This document shows positions 37,320 to 49,400 of a stretch of 64,000 bases of DNA, piece after piece. Positions within the stretch are counted from its first letter, which is position 1. Each line of letters begins with the position of its first letter. The notes below the pieces were generated by a model. It worked only from the letters and a program-made list of their open reading frames with translations, had not been told where the DNA came from and did not search any database. The translations under genes and the position numbers were made by a program. The stretch spans positions 992,001-1,056,000 of the forward strand of contig JABYQU010000004.1 of NCBI GenBank assembly GCA_022264855.1, in the 5' to 3' direction. Source of the stretch: Lenzites betulinus (taxonomy: Eukaryota; Basidiomycota; Agaricomycetes; Polyporales; Polyporaceae).

Positions 37320-39145
37320 ATGCCCGAGCAAAGCCCAGTCTATCCTACCGCAAAGTGCCTGCTGGGTATCGCTGAAGAGCTCCAAGTTCTCATCTTATTG
37401 GACCTGGTCGCTACAGATATTCTGACATGCACGAAGGTAACGCATTTCAGCCCGTCGTTGTAAGTCTAGTACTAGTACTAATAGTACGACGCGCAGGTCT
37501 GCCACGCGCTAGCAGCTCTCGTCAAACGCACGCCTGCTTTGCAATACAAGCTCGAGCTAGGACTTGCCGGGATGGTCGACGGGCCGGCCGAAGGCGTGCC
37601 AATTGCGAAGCGTCTTGAACAGCTACGCGCCTACCAATCCGCATGGGGTGCAAACGAGATTCCCCTGCAAGTGGTGAAGGTCCCTGGCTATAATCTTGTC
37701 TATGGCCAGCTCCTCAGGCCTGCCTCCGTCTTCTCTGGCATCACCGAGGAGTCCAAGTTCAAATCCTTCAAGTACCGCAAAGAGCTGGACCCCGAATTCC
37801 AGATCTCCAGTTGTATTGCCGATCTTGCGCAGGATTTGGTGGTCGTGACCCAGCTTACGCTTGGCGAGTGAGTGTGAAACTCCCTGTATTTGAAGGAATT
37901 CCACGTTGATATTGAACATTTGCAGGATACCTGAGATGTACTTCTTGTCGATATCACAGGGTGGCGCATTCCACCCCCTTGCTGCCAACCCCCACTTCGA
38001 GGGAGAGGCGGAGCTGGGAATCTCACTCAGCCCGGATGAGAGGATTGACATATGCGGCGACCTCGTTGTCTGGACTGTCAGCGCTGAGTCCTCGGAAATC
38101 ACAGTTTTGAATTGGAAGACGGGTAAAGTGCTTTGGCAGGATGGCAAATGGGTGCGTGCGATATGATGATACGTTTCGAAGATTACCTTCTGATCAATGG
38201 CCAACGACAGCATGATGAAGACCCGACTTCCTATATGCGCTGTCATGCATTGGATCCTACCCACGTCGTGGTCGTCGAAAATGAAGATATCCATGTCCGC
38301 GAAGTGGACCCCACAAAGCCCGGCCGCATCTCCGACAGGTTCACGAAGAGCTCGTGCGTCTTCAAGCTCCCCGCTCTGGCAGGGAAGTCGCGTATACATG
38401 GCATCAAGAGCACTGTAACCCGCCCACTGACTTATCCGGGAAGCGAAGCCCTGTTCCAGCGCGACCCAGCCCTCACACTCCTTGCGATAAGCTTCTCGGT
38501 CTGCGACGGGTCCGTGTGGGCTGCTTGCTCGGATTGCAAGTCCTTCGTCCTCATGATTCCGGTGGCCACTCTCTTCAGCCAGCTGGAGCGTGTTCGTGAC
38601 CAAGCACAGCCGTCTCAGGAGGCGGCACCAGGCCGCGAAAAGGCTACGGTCTTCCCCTGGGAGGAGTGGGGGCCGCTCGGGACGCGCATCGTCGAGGTCA
38701 ATGCTGAACACGGCTTCTCTATGAGCACCATGGGCTCCCAGTGCCTGATCAGGCCTGACAACTCGTCCGATGCCTTTGGAGGCGACGTTTACCTGCTCGA
38801 CGTGTACCCACTAGTCGCTCATGCGCCGCACGGCCCGCGCGACTTGGGCGGATCTGTGGTGGACACGAGCGATTGCTTCACTTGGCCGAAATGCTTCGCG
38901 AATCCGTTGCGCAGCAGCCTCCCCTTCCGTATTGCACACAAGCATGTCGATCCCAAAGAATATCCCGACTCGTCTCAGTCACGCTTGACCGCCCCGCGTA
39001 TATCGCACGATGCCCTTATTACCAAGTGTTGTGTAAGTCTTTCTGTCTATTTTTTTTTACCGAACCCTCAAGTGCTAATTCACTCTCAGTGATGGGCGGC
39101 ACCTCGATGCAGAATTATCCGTACAGGTCGTTTTCGCATGTCTAA
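37320..39145 (+). CDS. F-box-type protein with beta-propeller-like body
   Basis: The start at 37320 begins MPEQSPVYPTAKCLLGIAEE and continues with an F-box-like segment (LQVLILLDLVATDILTCTK, joined over an intron at about 37435-37497 to VCHALAALVKRTPALQYKLE). This N-terminus is characteristic of a large agaricomycete F-box family. The body, in at least four exons (introns near 37870-37925, 38150-38190 and 39035-39090), has beta-strand blocks (GDLVVWTVSAESSEITVLNW, VVVVENEDIHVREV) suggesting WD/propeller-like folds. The C-terminus is uncertain: one splice choice ends at once after the last intron, the other adds MGGTSMQNYPYRSFSHV with stop at 39143-39145, which I prefer. Likely an SCF substrate adaptor; the substrate is unknown. 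Confidence 0.65.
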
Positions 39146-39885
39146 GTGTCTTAGAATATGATTTGAGATGTTGGCGAAAGTTGTGTCGAACGTCACCTCA
39201 CGTTTCCACCCACCGGTCTTCACTGGTACGCCCAGTGCTGTTTGGTTCCTGGCTATTCTAATATTGATGGCGTGTGTGTCAGGATGCAGTGCATCCCCTC
39301 GGTGGGCACTCTCCCGTGAGAGGTTTGCGTCGAGTGACTTCATAAGCTCTTACCAAGGCACCATCCTTCCTCGTGAGAGAGTTACCACCCCAACGAGGTC
39401 ATCGCCTCGGAGTGCGACCAGCGAGCGGTTCGTAGTGAAGCACATTGACGCACATAGCGACGAACGCCGGAAAGTACAAAGTCTCCATGCAGTTGCCACG
39501 CGATCCTGCAACAGACCGCGGATCCTCCTCGTCCACGTGGGTACCAAAATACTTACTGCTTACTATGATTGTCAGGTTCGTGCCGGAGGCTGTTCACTAT
39601 GTACACCACCCAAGCCAGTTCTCGTGCAATGTGATTGTCACAGTAAGCTTGTCGGCGTTTCCGCATGCAACGGTGTGCGCTACCACGACTGGCGTTTTCA
39701 CCGCCTACTCACCAGGCTGTCAGTGACTGACGATTCAGCGCCGCAGCTATGAGGAGTCCGTATATAACCTCCATACAGGACACCCAGTGTGCCCATCTCC
39801 CATTCTCTCCCTTTCGTTTCACTGTTCACTCCGAGCTGTGCTCATCAGTTAAACCTTTCCCTCGGCAAGTCTAACGATCACTATC
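39146..39885. other. Intergenic, promoter side of the secreted propeller gene
   Basis: 740 bp. It contains short unrecognised frames only. The last 120 bp before 39886 is CT-rich with a TATATAA-like motif near 39,760, consistent with a core promoter. Confidence 0.45.
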
Positions 39886-41594
39886 ATGCATTTCTCTTTC
39901 ACAGCTCTCGCTTCTGCGTTCATGACCGCGAGCCTGGTGTCTGCCGTGCCTCTGCAGAGCCGTGGAACCAAGATGATGACCTCGAAATCCACCAGCGGCG
40001 CAGCCGGCGCCGTGTATTGTGAGTCTGACTTTGTCAGTACGGTCCTCCTTGGCATAGTCTCACCTCGCATTGCACAGTCATCACGAACGAGCCCGACGAG
40101 AACAGGATTATCGCAGCCAGCATAAACTCGGATGGCACCTTGGTACGCAACGATCTATGCCATGTACGAAGTCCTCCGAGGTATACTCATTCCGCATTAC
40201 AGGCATTGGACCGAGCCGTTTCGACGCGCGGAGTAGGCTCGCACGGACAGGCAGATCCACTCGGACCAGATGCCCTCTTCTCCCAGGTGCGCCCGGATAA
40301 CTGGGTTGCTTGACCTTGTCGTGTCCAGGCTGACGAGTGCTCCAGGGTGCGATCAAGGCGTCGGCCAAGGGCCAGGTGCTTGCGACCGTCAACGTTAGTC
40401 CACGTCGAGTTCGCTTCGTGGTACTTTGTGCTGATGTATTCCCCAGGCCGGGTCCAACACCGTGTCCCTGTTCTCTATTAACCCAAAGGCGCCGACACAA
40501 ATCGATCATATCGGCGAGGCGGTGTCCTCCGAGGGCGAGTTCCCCATGTCTCTCGCATTCAGCAGCGACGGGAGCCGCTTGTGTGTGCTCAACGGCGGTA
40601 CGGTCAACGGCGTGAAGTATGCTTCATACCTACCCACCTGCCGCGCGTGCTCATGACCCCTTCCCACAGCTGTTTCACCGTCGACAAGCAGACTGGGCTG
40701 AAGGCGCTCCCCAACACCTTGCGCTCGCTCGGGCTGAACCAGACCACGCCCGCATCCGGCCCTCCGGGCTCCGCAAGCCACCTCGTGTTCAGCGAGGACG
40801 GTAAACAGCTCATGGCGTCCGTCAAGGGCGTGCCCCCCACCCCAGGCATGATCGCCGTCTGGGACGTTGCCGACGACGGGTCGCTCTCCGCGGACTTCCA
40901 GGCAGTCGCGCCGCCCTCCGGGGGGCTGCTCCCATTCTCCATGACGGTCATCCCGGGGAAGAACGCGGTGCTCACGACGGACCCGGGCGTCGGGTTCGAC
41001 GTGTTCGACTTCAGCAGCGGGAACGCGAGCTCCGCGGTCGCGATCGACGGGCAGAACGCGACGTGCTGGTCGAGCTTCAGCACGAAAACGGGCAACTTCT
41101 ACCTCACGGACATCGGCACGGCGATCGTGACGGAGGTGAACGTCGATGATAACCTGAAGGCTTCGATCGTGAAGGCAAGTCGCTGGTCGTCTCAGTCCCC
41201 TCCCTCGATGACGGCTGACCATGCTGCCTTGATATGTCCAGCAATACCCTCAACCCGCTGGTGCTGCAACAATTGACAATGACATCGCCACGGTCAACGG
41301 CAAGGAGTGCGTATACTCAGCTCCTGTACATCCACAGGGATCTAATACTACAGGGTATCTACAGCTTCATGTACGTTTTGGCCCCTGGCGCGCAGACCGT
41401 GGAAGTCCTGTCCCTCGATGCTCCAGGCGACGCCAAGCACATTCAAACTCTGCAACTTGCGGGCCCGACCAAGGCAGCTGGTGTGACCATCAGTACATGT
41501 ACCCTACTCACGCGCTCATTTCAGGTTGCTGACCATTGATCCTACTCTAGGCACCAACAACCTGCAGGGCATGACCGCCTTCGTGAACGTGTGA
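39886..41594 (+). CDS. Secreted beta-propeller protein (lactonase / 3-carboxymuconate cyclase-like)
   Basis: Begins with a clear signal peptide (MHFSFTALASAFMTASLVSA). Multi-exon with GT-AG introns; mature blocks follow in order: GAVYFITNEPDENRIIAAS, GSHGQADPLGPDALFSQ, GAIKASAKGQVLATVN, AGSNTVSLFSINP, EGEFPMSLAFSSDGSRLCVL, LPNTLRSLGLNQTTPASGP, SVKGVPPTPGMIAVWDV, GGLLPFSMTVIPGKNAVL, ATCWSSFSTKTGNFYLTDIG, and the last exon TNNLQGMTAFVNV. The repeating 'AxSxDGxxL' strands are those of the seven-bladed lactonase/YVTN family, and this secreted subfamily is abundant in wood-decay basidiomycetes. Enzyme activity is not certain; many members are annotated only by fold. At least seven introns, all short. 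Confidence 0.85.
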
Positions 41595-41862
41595 ACGTGT
41601 GGACGTGACTGTATGGTTCCGACAATCATTTTTCACCCTATCATCTCGTTGCGGCTTCCACGATCCACTCCTTGTTGTCAACGTACTGTAGACTGGCTCA
41701 ATGGTACCTTTGTGGTTTGCACAACACGGCGGAGGATGACATAACGGCGCACAGAACACACGCCGAGCAAACTTCCTGGTATCCTATCCCATTTAGACTC
41801 ATACACAAAACACGATATCTTACATATCAATCCCACCGATGCGCACACTCGCTGACGGCATT

Positions 41863-44332
41863 TCATACCGCACCTTCGTATGGTCTTGGCGCCCCACGTC
41901 CTGCGAGAATCATGTCGTCCACAATCTCGTTGTCCTCCGTACGCTTGTACGTCCGGATCGTCTCGCCGTACTCCGAGATGTCGTATATGCGGAAGCGGCG
42001 ATCGAAGCCAATCTTGCCGTAGCCGGAGTATGACCTGCAAACCGACATGCGTAAGACCTGGAGCCGTCACAGCGAGCAGAACCGACGGCCACTCACCCTC
42101 CGCCTCCGAAACAGAGCCACACTCCCTTGACACGTCTACAGTTCTCGGTCACTGTGCATACGCGGTCGATAAACACGCATATAGTGAGTGATTGCGCAAG
42201 AGGACTTACGGTGGCAATGCCCGTTTGCGACAACCTTCACTTCAGACGCCTGTCCGCCTGCACGGTGGTCACTCTCGGGTGCTTGAAGGATGCCTTTGTG
42301 GAAGAAGCCCTCTTGCCGCTTCGAAGAACCGGGAGCCTCCAGATCGTGTTCGCCTACATCAAGAGATCTCCCGGTGGCGGCATCGACGTCCGCAGCAGAG
42401 TAACTTTCCGCGCTGTGAATGTCGATCGTCAGGTAAGTCCGAATGGTGAGAAGATGTTGACGTACACTGGCATATGGAAGAACATGAGAGCGTTCGGTTT
42501 CGCCAGCCGCTGAGAGGACGGGAGGACCTGGCCGGGATCTTGGCGTTTCCACATGTCTCCTAGATCCTTGCTGCTGTCCGGTGTGAAGGGGCGTAGAATG
42601 GCGTCGATAGATGCTGTACGCAGTGTGAGTAACGGGGAACCGGGAGGAGCACGCAAAGAGCAGACATACAAGACTCCTGGAGGAACCAATCTATCTGTGA
42701 CTGGCGGATAAAGTCGTACTCCGTAGGCATGAAGCCGAAATAGTCCCAAACGCCGGTGTAGTACGATCCCGAATCCAGGAAGTAAAGCGTCAACAAATGA
42801 GTCTTCGAGCTATAACCCGTGTCAATCTAGTTTCGGGACAGCGAGTATTGAAGACGACTTACGGGTCTGCACTCCATACTTTCAGCACATAGTTCCCGAC
42901 ACCATGAATGTCCTTCGGACCGGCTTCGACCAAGCTATACGGCAGGCCCTTCATGTACTTCATCTGTTCCGCTCTCGACAGGCCGTCTTCATCGTCGTGG
43001 TTCCCGAATACAGCTGCCCACGGAATGCCGCGCTGAGTCACGGCCTTCGCGAACTTGGCAAGCACAGAGGGCGAATCCCAGGATGTGTCCTGTCCGTTCA
43101 GCTGGTCTCCGGTGAAGACCACAAGGTCCGGTTTCTCCGCGTCGAGCATGCGGCCAAGCAGCGTAGACGTCAGGTTATCTGAGCCCACGCACGGGTTGAG
43201 AGCAGTGTCTCTGCATTCGCCAACGCTGACGGAGTAGTGAAGGTCCGCGATTTGCATGATCTTGAACCTACCGTTCCGCGAGAAGTGCAGAGGGGGTGCA
43301 CGCGGTGGCGCTGACGATAGAGTGAGATAGGTAACCCACTAACGAACATATCAGATACTTACGCTTCACGCCCTTGCGGAACGTCAGCCAAACCGGCAGC
43401 TTCTTGCCCTCTCCATCGAACGCGGGGTTTGAAACCTTCTCGAATCCATACCATGGTTCGTCAGATCCGAAGAGCACGTCCACTTCGGTGACGATGTCGG
43501 TGCGTCGTTCTGCTTCAGTCATGTCTCTCCACGTCCGGTCTGTCTTATACCAGAGGAAGCGTTTCTCCCCTGCTGGATTGATAGGGTGCGCGACCTTCTG
43601 CCATGTATTGCTGAACGGAGAAGGCGCCTCCTTGTCGGGCAGGATACGGAGCTCAGTCACCAGGGGGACATCGTGTCGTCGTGTGCGACGGTAGAAAACG
43701 TTCTACACCTGGTTAGTGCTCGGTTTACATATGTGCAAAACAGACGTACAAGGCTCTTGAGGCTGAGCTGCTCCTTAAGGTTCCGCTCGACCCGCACCCA
43801 CTTTCCCTTCAACGCATCGTCCTGTTTTGTCGTTGAGGGATAGCATATATCCGGGGCAACGTACGGGACGAAGAAAGGGTCGACAAGACAATCCGTGATA
43901 TGAATTTCGGACACTGGTATGACTTTAGTAAAGCAATCACATAGAAGAGGCTACAGACCCACGTCCGGTGTCATGTTGCATTAATGGATCCCATATATCG
44001 AGAGGAAGGCTCGCCGTGTCTACGATATCCGACCCAGTTGTGACGTTCCACCAATCCACGCCCTCGGGGTTGGAGGTTGCAGCACCCGGAACCTCTATAT
44101 CCTCGGAAGACCCTTGCGCTGCGGACCCTTGTGCTGTCGAACCTTGGCCAGCGAACTCGGTTACAACCTCCCAAGATTGCCACCCAAGTCGTTGAATGCT
44201 CCCAGGACCAGGTGTTGGTTGGTAGAGAATGAATATAAAGGTGAGCATACATGAGAAGGCGATGATGGAAGCGGTAGGCACGAAGATGGAGCGAATGAAG
44301 CGAGCCAAGCGGAAGAGAGAGAAATTAGCCAT
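41863..44332 (-). CDS. DCR2: Calcineurin-like metallophosphoesterase, DCR2 type
   Basis: Starts at 44332 with a short cytosolic N-terminus and one signal-anchor helix (VPTASIIAFSCMLTFIFIL), then a Ser/Ala/Gly-rich linker. After several short introns come the metallophosphoesterase motifs: KIMQIADLHYS (metal ligands D, H) at about 43,260, VVFTGDQLNG (D) at about 43,120 and AVFGNHDDED (N, H) at about 43,010. GSYYTGVWDYFGF and QSQIDWFLQES follow at about 42,700. The C-terminal exon has YSGYGKIGFDRRFRIYD, ending at 41863. The N-terminal domain and motif order match fungal Dcr2/Sia1 phosphatases; yeast Dcr2 dephosphorylates Ire1 and Sic1. The same substrates here are not shown. Junctions between 42,850 and 42,050 are approximate. 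Confidence 0.85.
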
Positions 44333-44721
44333 CGTTGGCAGCGACCGTGAAGGTCAACACGTCGTTGCTGTCCGCCGCTTCTGTTGTGGTGGAGGTGGAA
44401 AGCACGAGAGTGAATGTCGGACTGTTGCCGCCCCGTCACAGTGCACACCGCTCGCGGTCCGATCTTGCGCGCCAATCCAATGTATAATTATAAGTAGCAT
44501 TCACGGCGTCGACGCAGGTCGACGCCTGGGCACTTTCCTAGCGTAGCTCTGTTCAAGGGACAGGGATGTGATGCAGGTAGTATACGAGAACAATCATGGC
44601 ATTACACGGCGGGCGTAGTTGGGGCGTCACAGTACTGGATATGCCTCCTTCCCTAAAATATTAAAATCCTTTTCCAGTCCTGCGTCCCATACCGAGCACA
44701 CATACATGGGATGTCTCCAAA
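44333..44721. other. Spacer upstream of DCR2-like gene
   Basis: 389 bp between the DCR2-like start (44332, transcribed leftwards) and the stop codon of the coiled-coil gene. It should contain the DCR2-like promoter. No other feature. Confidence 0.4.
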
Positions 44722-46472
44722 CTAGAGCAGAGAGTCGATGTCTTCATCCTCTTCGTCGTCTAGTGGGATGAACCTCTTGCCCTCGCAACGCTACGCGTTT
44801 ACCCTGTCAGCCGACAAATGATCACTCCGCACGGAGACTCACCTGTTGATCGTCCACCGACATTGCGCGTAGATCCTTGATACTTAAAGGCTTGCTATGC
44901 GAGACTGGCGGCGGCATGCTTGGGGTATGCGCCGATGCGGCAACGGGCGTGGACCGTAAAGACATCTTGAAAGACCCTGGTGCAGTGATATTAGGCTGTC
45001 TGCCCCCGTTAGCGGGCGTGACCGGGGTACTCGGCATGCGGGAGAGGCGAGTCGTATACTTGGACGCAGAAAGACTGACAGCAGACGGATCCAGAAGAGA
45101 GGGAGACGCCGAGACCACAGAAGCAGGATGCGACGGAGACTGTACAGCTATACCCAGACGATTCAACGCCGGTGACCCAGAGAGAGTTGTCAGATGGGCA
45201 GGCGCTGACCCAGATGAGCGACGGGATGAACGTCTAGCCACGCCAGATGGGGTGAAACTAGCACCAGTTGTAGACCGCAAAGAGCCGACGACTGAAGACC
45301 GAGTACGAGGTGTGGCTACGACATCCGGAGCGCGCAGAATACTCCCCGCAGTATTGGGTGATCTCCGAGAATCCGATCGAGGAAACGGCGTCCCAGGTGG
45401 TACCTCCAGAGAGGGAGCGTTTGCCAAGGTACGATCAACAGAGGGGTGGTCGGAGGTAGTCTGCGTGTTTCCGGCGCATACATCCGGACAGACGTCCGTT
45501 GTCTTCGTGTATATAACCTGCGAATCATCCAAGATAGCTTCTATGCGACGCTTCTTCCGCGCTGAGGGTGTCCCTTTGTGATCTCGCGAAACAGCTGAGC
45601 TGGAGGAGTGTGCACGAGAGCGTCCAGATCCATGAGAGACGTGACCGTGGCTACAGCACGTATGGGCGGCGGTAACATCACGGGTCGATATCTCTTGCCG
45701 TAACTCAGTGATACTGTCCTTTACGCGATCTCTCGCGTTGTCGACATGCAGCGGCATAGATTGCAGAAGAGGTAGGATGGGTAGGAGTGCCGTCAGGAGT
45801 TGGCCTTGCTGCTCTTGAATTGTCTGCAGAGCATGACACTGAGTCTGATTGAGCTATAATACTGGCTAAGCACGCGTGTAGATGGGTGGGTTCGAGCTGG
45901 GAGGAAGACATACCGAGTTGAGACTGTCTATCTTCTTGTCAAGCGCGTCCAGCCTGCTGAAGAAATGGGACATGTCCTTGGCAACCTCGCGGACCTCTGA
46001 GCTTTGAGCGGGCGTTCCGATTCGTTTCTGCAGCTCCGTCTGGCATCGATTAGCTGCGACATGATATGAACCAACATCAGATGTGAGCCGTGCATATATG
46101 CGCCTTCAACGCACTAAGCCCAGTCAACCTGTCCAAGACTATCTCGTGATCGTCCTGGTAGAGCTTCTGAACAACAAAAAGCTCGCGTTTGGCGTCGCCC
46201 ACGCCAGCAGTGAGTTCTGTAACGCGGTCCGTAAACCGCTCGAGATGCGCTTGCGTGTCGTGCAGGAGTATCCGTGTGGAGGCGCCGGCCTTGTCCAAGG
46301 GTGCGATGGAGGGAGTACTCTTTCCAAGTGTCGTTGTACTTGTCGTGCTGGATGGAGGCATCTGAGAGCCAGTTTTGCGCAGGAGATGACCCCAGAGAGC
46401 GGTCGACGCGGTCGGCCGCGCTTGGGCATGTGAGTAAGGAAGTTTCGGCGGGCGTGAAGGCATGTGGTCCAT
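44722..46472 (-). CDS. Ser/Pro-rich coiled-coil protein, unassigned
   Basis: Starts at 46472 (MDHMPSRPPKLPYSHAQ). The first exon ends in a helical region (ILLHDTQAHLERFTDRV, then AKRELFVVQKLYQDD). The next exons carry coiled-coil heptads (LQKRIGTPAQS..., DMSHFFSRLDALDKKIDSLN, LQTIQEQQGQLLTALLPIL, VKDSITELRQEIST). A long Ser/Thr/Pro-rich disordered region follows with many SP/TP sites (candidate CDK sites). A conserved-looking end (PLSIKDLRAMSVDDQQ joined over an intron to KRFIPLDDEEDEDIDSLL) stops at 44722. I do not recognise the family. The layout (N-terminal coiled coil, phosphosite-rich tail) would fit a chromosome-axis or spindle protein such as a Mer2-type meiotic factor, but that is speculation. 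Confidence 0.6.
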
Positions 46473-49400
46473 TTTCTACAAGTAAAGGCTTTGTAATTAG
46501 TGGTATGAGTGACACAGGTTGCCCAGAGGTACCGTCTATTAACTCACATCGTGGTGGTGAAAGACGAGAGACATTATTAGCGGTATCTTCCGGTACATCC
46601 CCTCAGCGTCTACGGTACACAGCCACATTGCTACATACACCCGGCGCTTCAAGTTGTACTCACAAGTTGTGCCATCGAACTTTTATCGTCTGTCCTCCGA
46701 TTTGTGCTCGCGACGGTTGTCCCAGAAATATACCCACACGATATATATATGCGGTACCTGTAACATTTGACACTGTTAGATTTTCTCTCTCACCAACTCT
46801 TGAAGACTGAGCCCATTTGCGTTTGCACTTGATCCAACTTGACCGAATCTCTCGCTTACCACAATATATATATGTATACGCCATCAGCCTCTGAAAATCT
46901 TAAGATCTGTCCACAATGCTTTTATGCAGTATCAAACTGCAGTAGCTTGAGAGAAAGTCACCCTCTGATAACAAGGATGTCAGCCACGCCGGAGTAGGGG
47001 ACAAACGGTGTGTCAGCATATGATGTCTACGTTCAATCTGGATGCACATGGAACGTGCTAGAAAGTTGCGGAAATACGTGGTGGCGACTCTTCGTGGTGA
47101 CCTTATAAACCAAGATACAGCGTACAAGTGCAGAAAAAGACCCGTTCATACATCTCTCCTACCGACACCTCAACTCAAGCCTCGGATGCCCGTCGTGGTG
47201 CAGGCATGTCAGATCGACGGTACTTCAGCCCAAAAGGTGAAATCCCTCAAAAGACGTTCAAGAAGACGACCCCAATCGCGTAACGTGGCAAGAAGCTGGA
47301 AGAATATGCAAGGTAAGCTCACCAACTTCGACGATACGAGCATGCGAGTGCAGCCTGGGGGGAAAAGAAACCGGTGATGGGGTTGAAGGTTACCGGCGTG
47401 GCCAGACAGGTGTCCCAGACGGGCATCGGGAACCCGTTGGCATCGTCGGTCGCCTTCCAAACCGGCCCCGGGGTCGAACACATCGCATCTGTGGATACGC
47501 ACATGCATAGGGGGTGCGGAGAAGCTCCTTCCGTGCCGTCCTTCGATACCCACGCGGAGGGGGTCGAAGCATGAACGGCCCAAAAGCCCAATCCTTGCGC
47601 GCTACATCGCCCGAAATTGCATAATCGGGGAAGACTTCGTTGACCACCATCTAGATCGGTGTGATGCACAAGAGGCTGTCCAGAAGGCTGGACAAATGGT
47701 AAACTATGCGCACAACACGCCTAGGTCTGCTAAGCGCAGATACGCACCTACTACACGTCGCGCATTCGCCCATCGCGATGCATGGGCCCGCGTATCCATG
47801 TCGAGTCTCGACCGTGCATCTGGGTCGCTACCTGGTAAAGAAGGCCAGGACTGAGTCATATTCTCTTTGTGCTGCGCGTGGCAAAAACCCGGCAGGTTGG
47901 CTCGCAAGATGGGCGAGGCTGAAATAATCCGGGGGCAGGCGCTACGGCCGGAGACACCATGATTATCTCCCCTTTTGCCCTGTTGACGTCTGCTATCAGT
48001 CTCTATCGACCGCTGCTCGTCCCCAGACCAAACATATGCCTTACCTGATAAACATCTCTGGCTAAATTATTCCCATCCCGCCACATTTCGAGCTAGCACA
48101 GCCCGGCGGTGCTGGCGGCCCTCGAAGTTCCTGGCAGGAAACCTCCAACTGAAGCACTCGAGCTGGAAGTATGCGTCAGGGCGCGGCTCTGTCCTGGTGC
48201 CGGCTCTCCCCGTCGTTACGCCCGATGATGATCTCATCTGAGACGATTGGATTGCACCACGACAAAGCTCCGCAAGACGATGTGGCGAAGAGCTGAGTGA
48301 AGTTCTACGCCGGGAGCCGGGCTGTCGGTAACGTAGCCCCTTATACACCGTGCACCACGAGCGATTAACACTGATTGACGCCTCGAACGCGCGAGGGACC
48401 CACATCGATACATAGAGAACACGACTTCGCAGGAAGGGCAATCGGGCTCGTGGTGTGTGACGTCGGCGGCCCCCGCGTATCGGTAACTCATTTTTCTCGT
48501 TTTCGATACTCACATCAGCGCATGTCGATGCTTTGTAGGTTGGACATTGAGCAGGACAAGCAGAGGACTGGCTCCATGGCAACAGCGCGTTCACGTTGAG
48601 TATCTTGCTGCTGCCAGGATCCGACTTTTATTTGCAGAAACCTAACTCGTGAGCTCCACATTACATATGTGTGCAGAAATGAAAAGACCTCGCAAGATCT
48701 GACTCAGAGGCTTGAAAGAAAGTTGTGTCGACCTTCCTTTAACTATAGGCTGTCCCAGTCGGCCCTGAGGTACTAAGATAACGGAGTCGCTGATTGACGG
48801 CGACCACATTTGGACATCGTACTCTGAACAACTCGTGCACGGGATATCACTGCCTTCATTAGAAGCAGCGGTTGTCCCCATACTAGCTACAAGGCGAAAT
48901 GAAGATGAGGGGACGGCTGCTTTCAACTTGCAGCGTATGGCTACTCGCCTATGTATCACTCGTGCGTCCTTCAAGTCCTTGACTGATTTGAAACTCCCTC
49001 CTCGTGTATGCACGGCTGATTAGACATTTACGTTTCATAAGTGAACGGAAAACATACTGTGAACTGCCCACTTCCCAATGCTCCCTTACTCGGCCGTGCA
49101 TCTCAACTTCGACAGCCTCAAAGGATCAGTACTCAGTTGCGACAAACGCCGTTTTGACACTCCGGTTTCTAGATGAACAATCGACCATCCCGCCACGGCT
49201 TGTATAGAGTGGCTCTGTGTGCCAAATGAGTCTGGTGAGTGGTTGAGCTGCTATTACAGGCGCGACTCGGAGTGAGCCACGGCAACGTGACGTCCACCAG
49301 TTCAGTGCGATGAGTATTTCTGCGCTCCCCCTCCATGCAGTCTACCTGTCAGCAACCACAGGATGTGGGAGGGTCGTGGACACAGAGAGACTGAGTACGC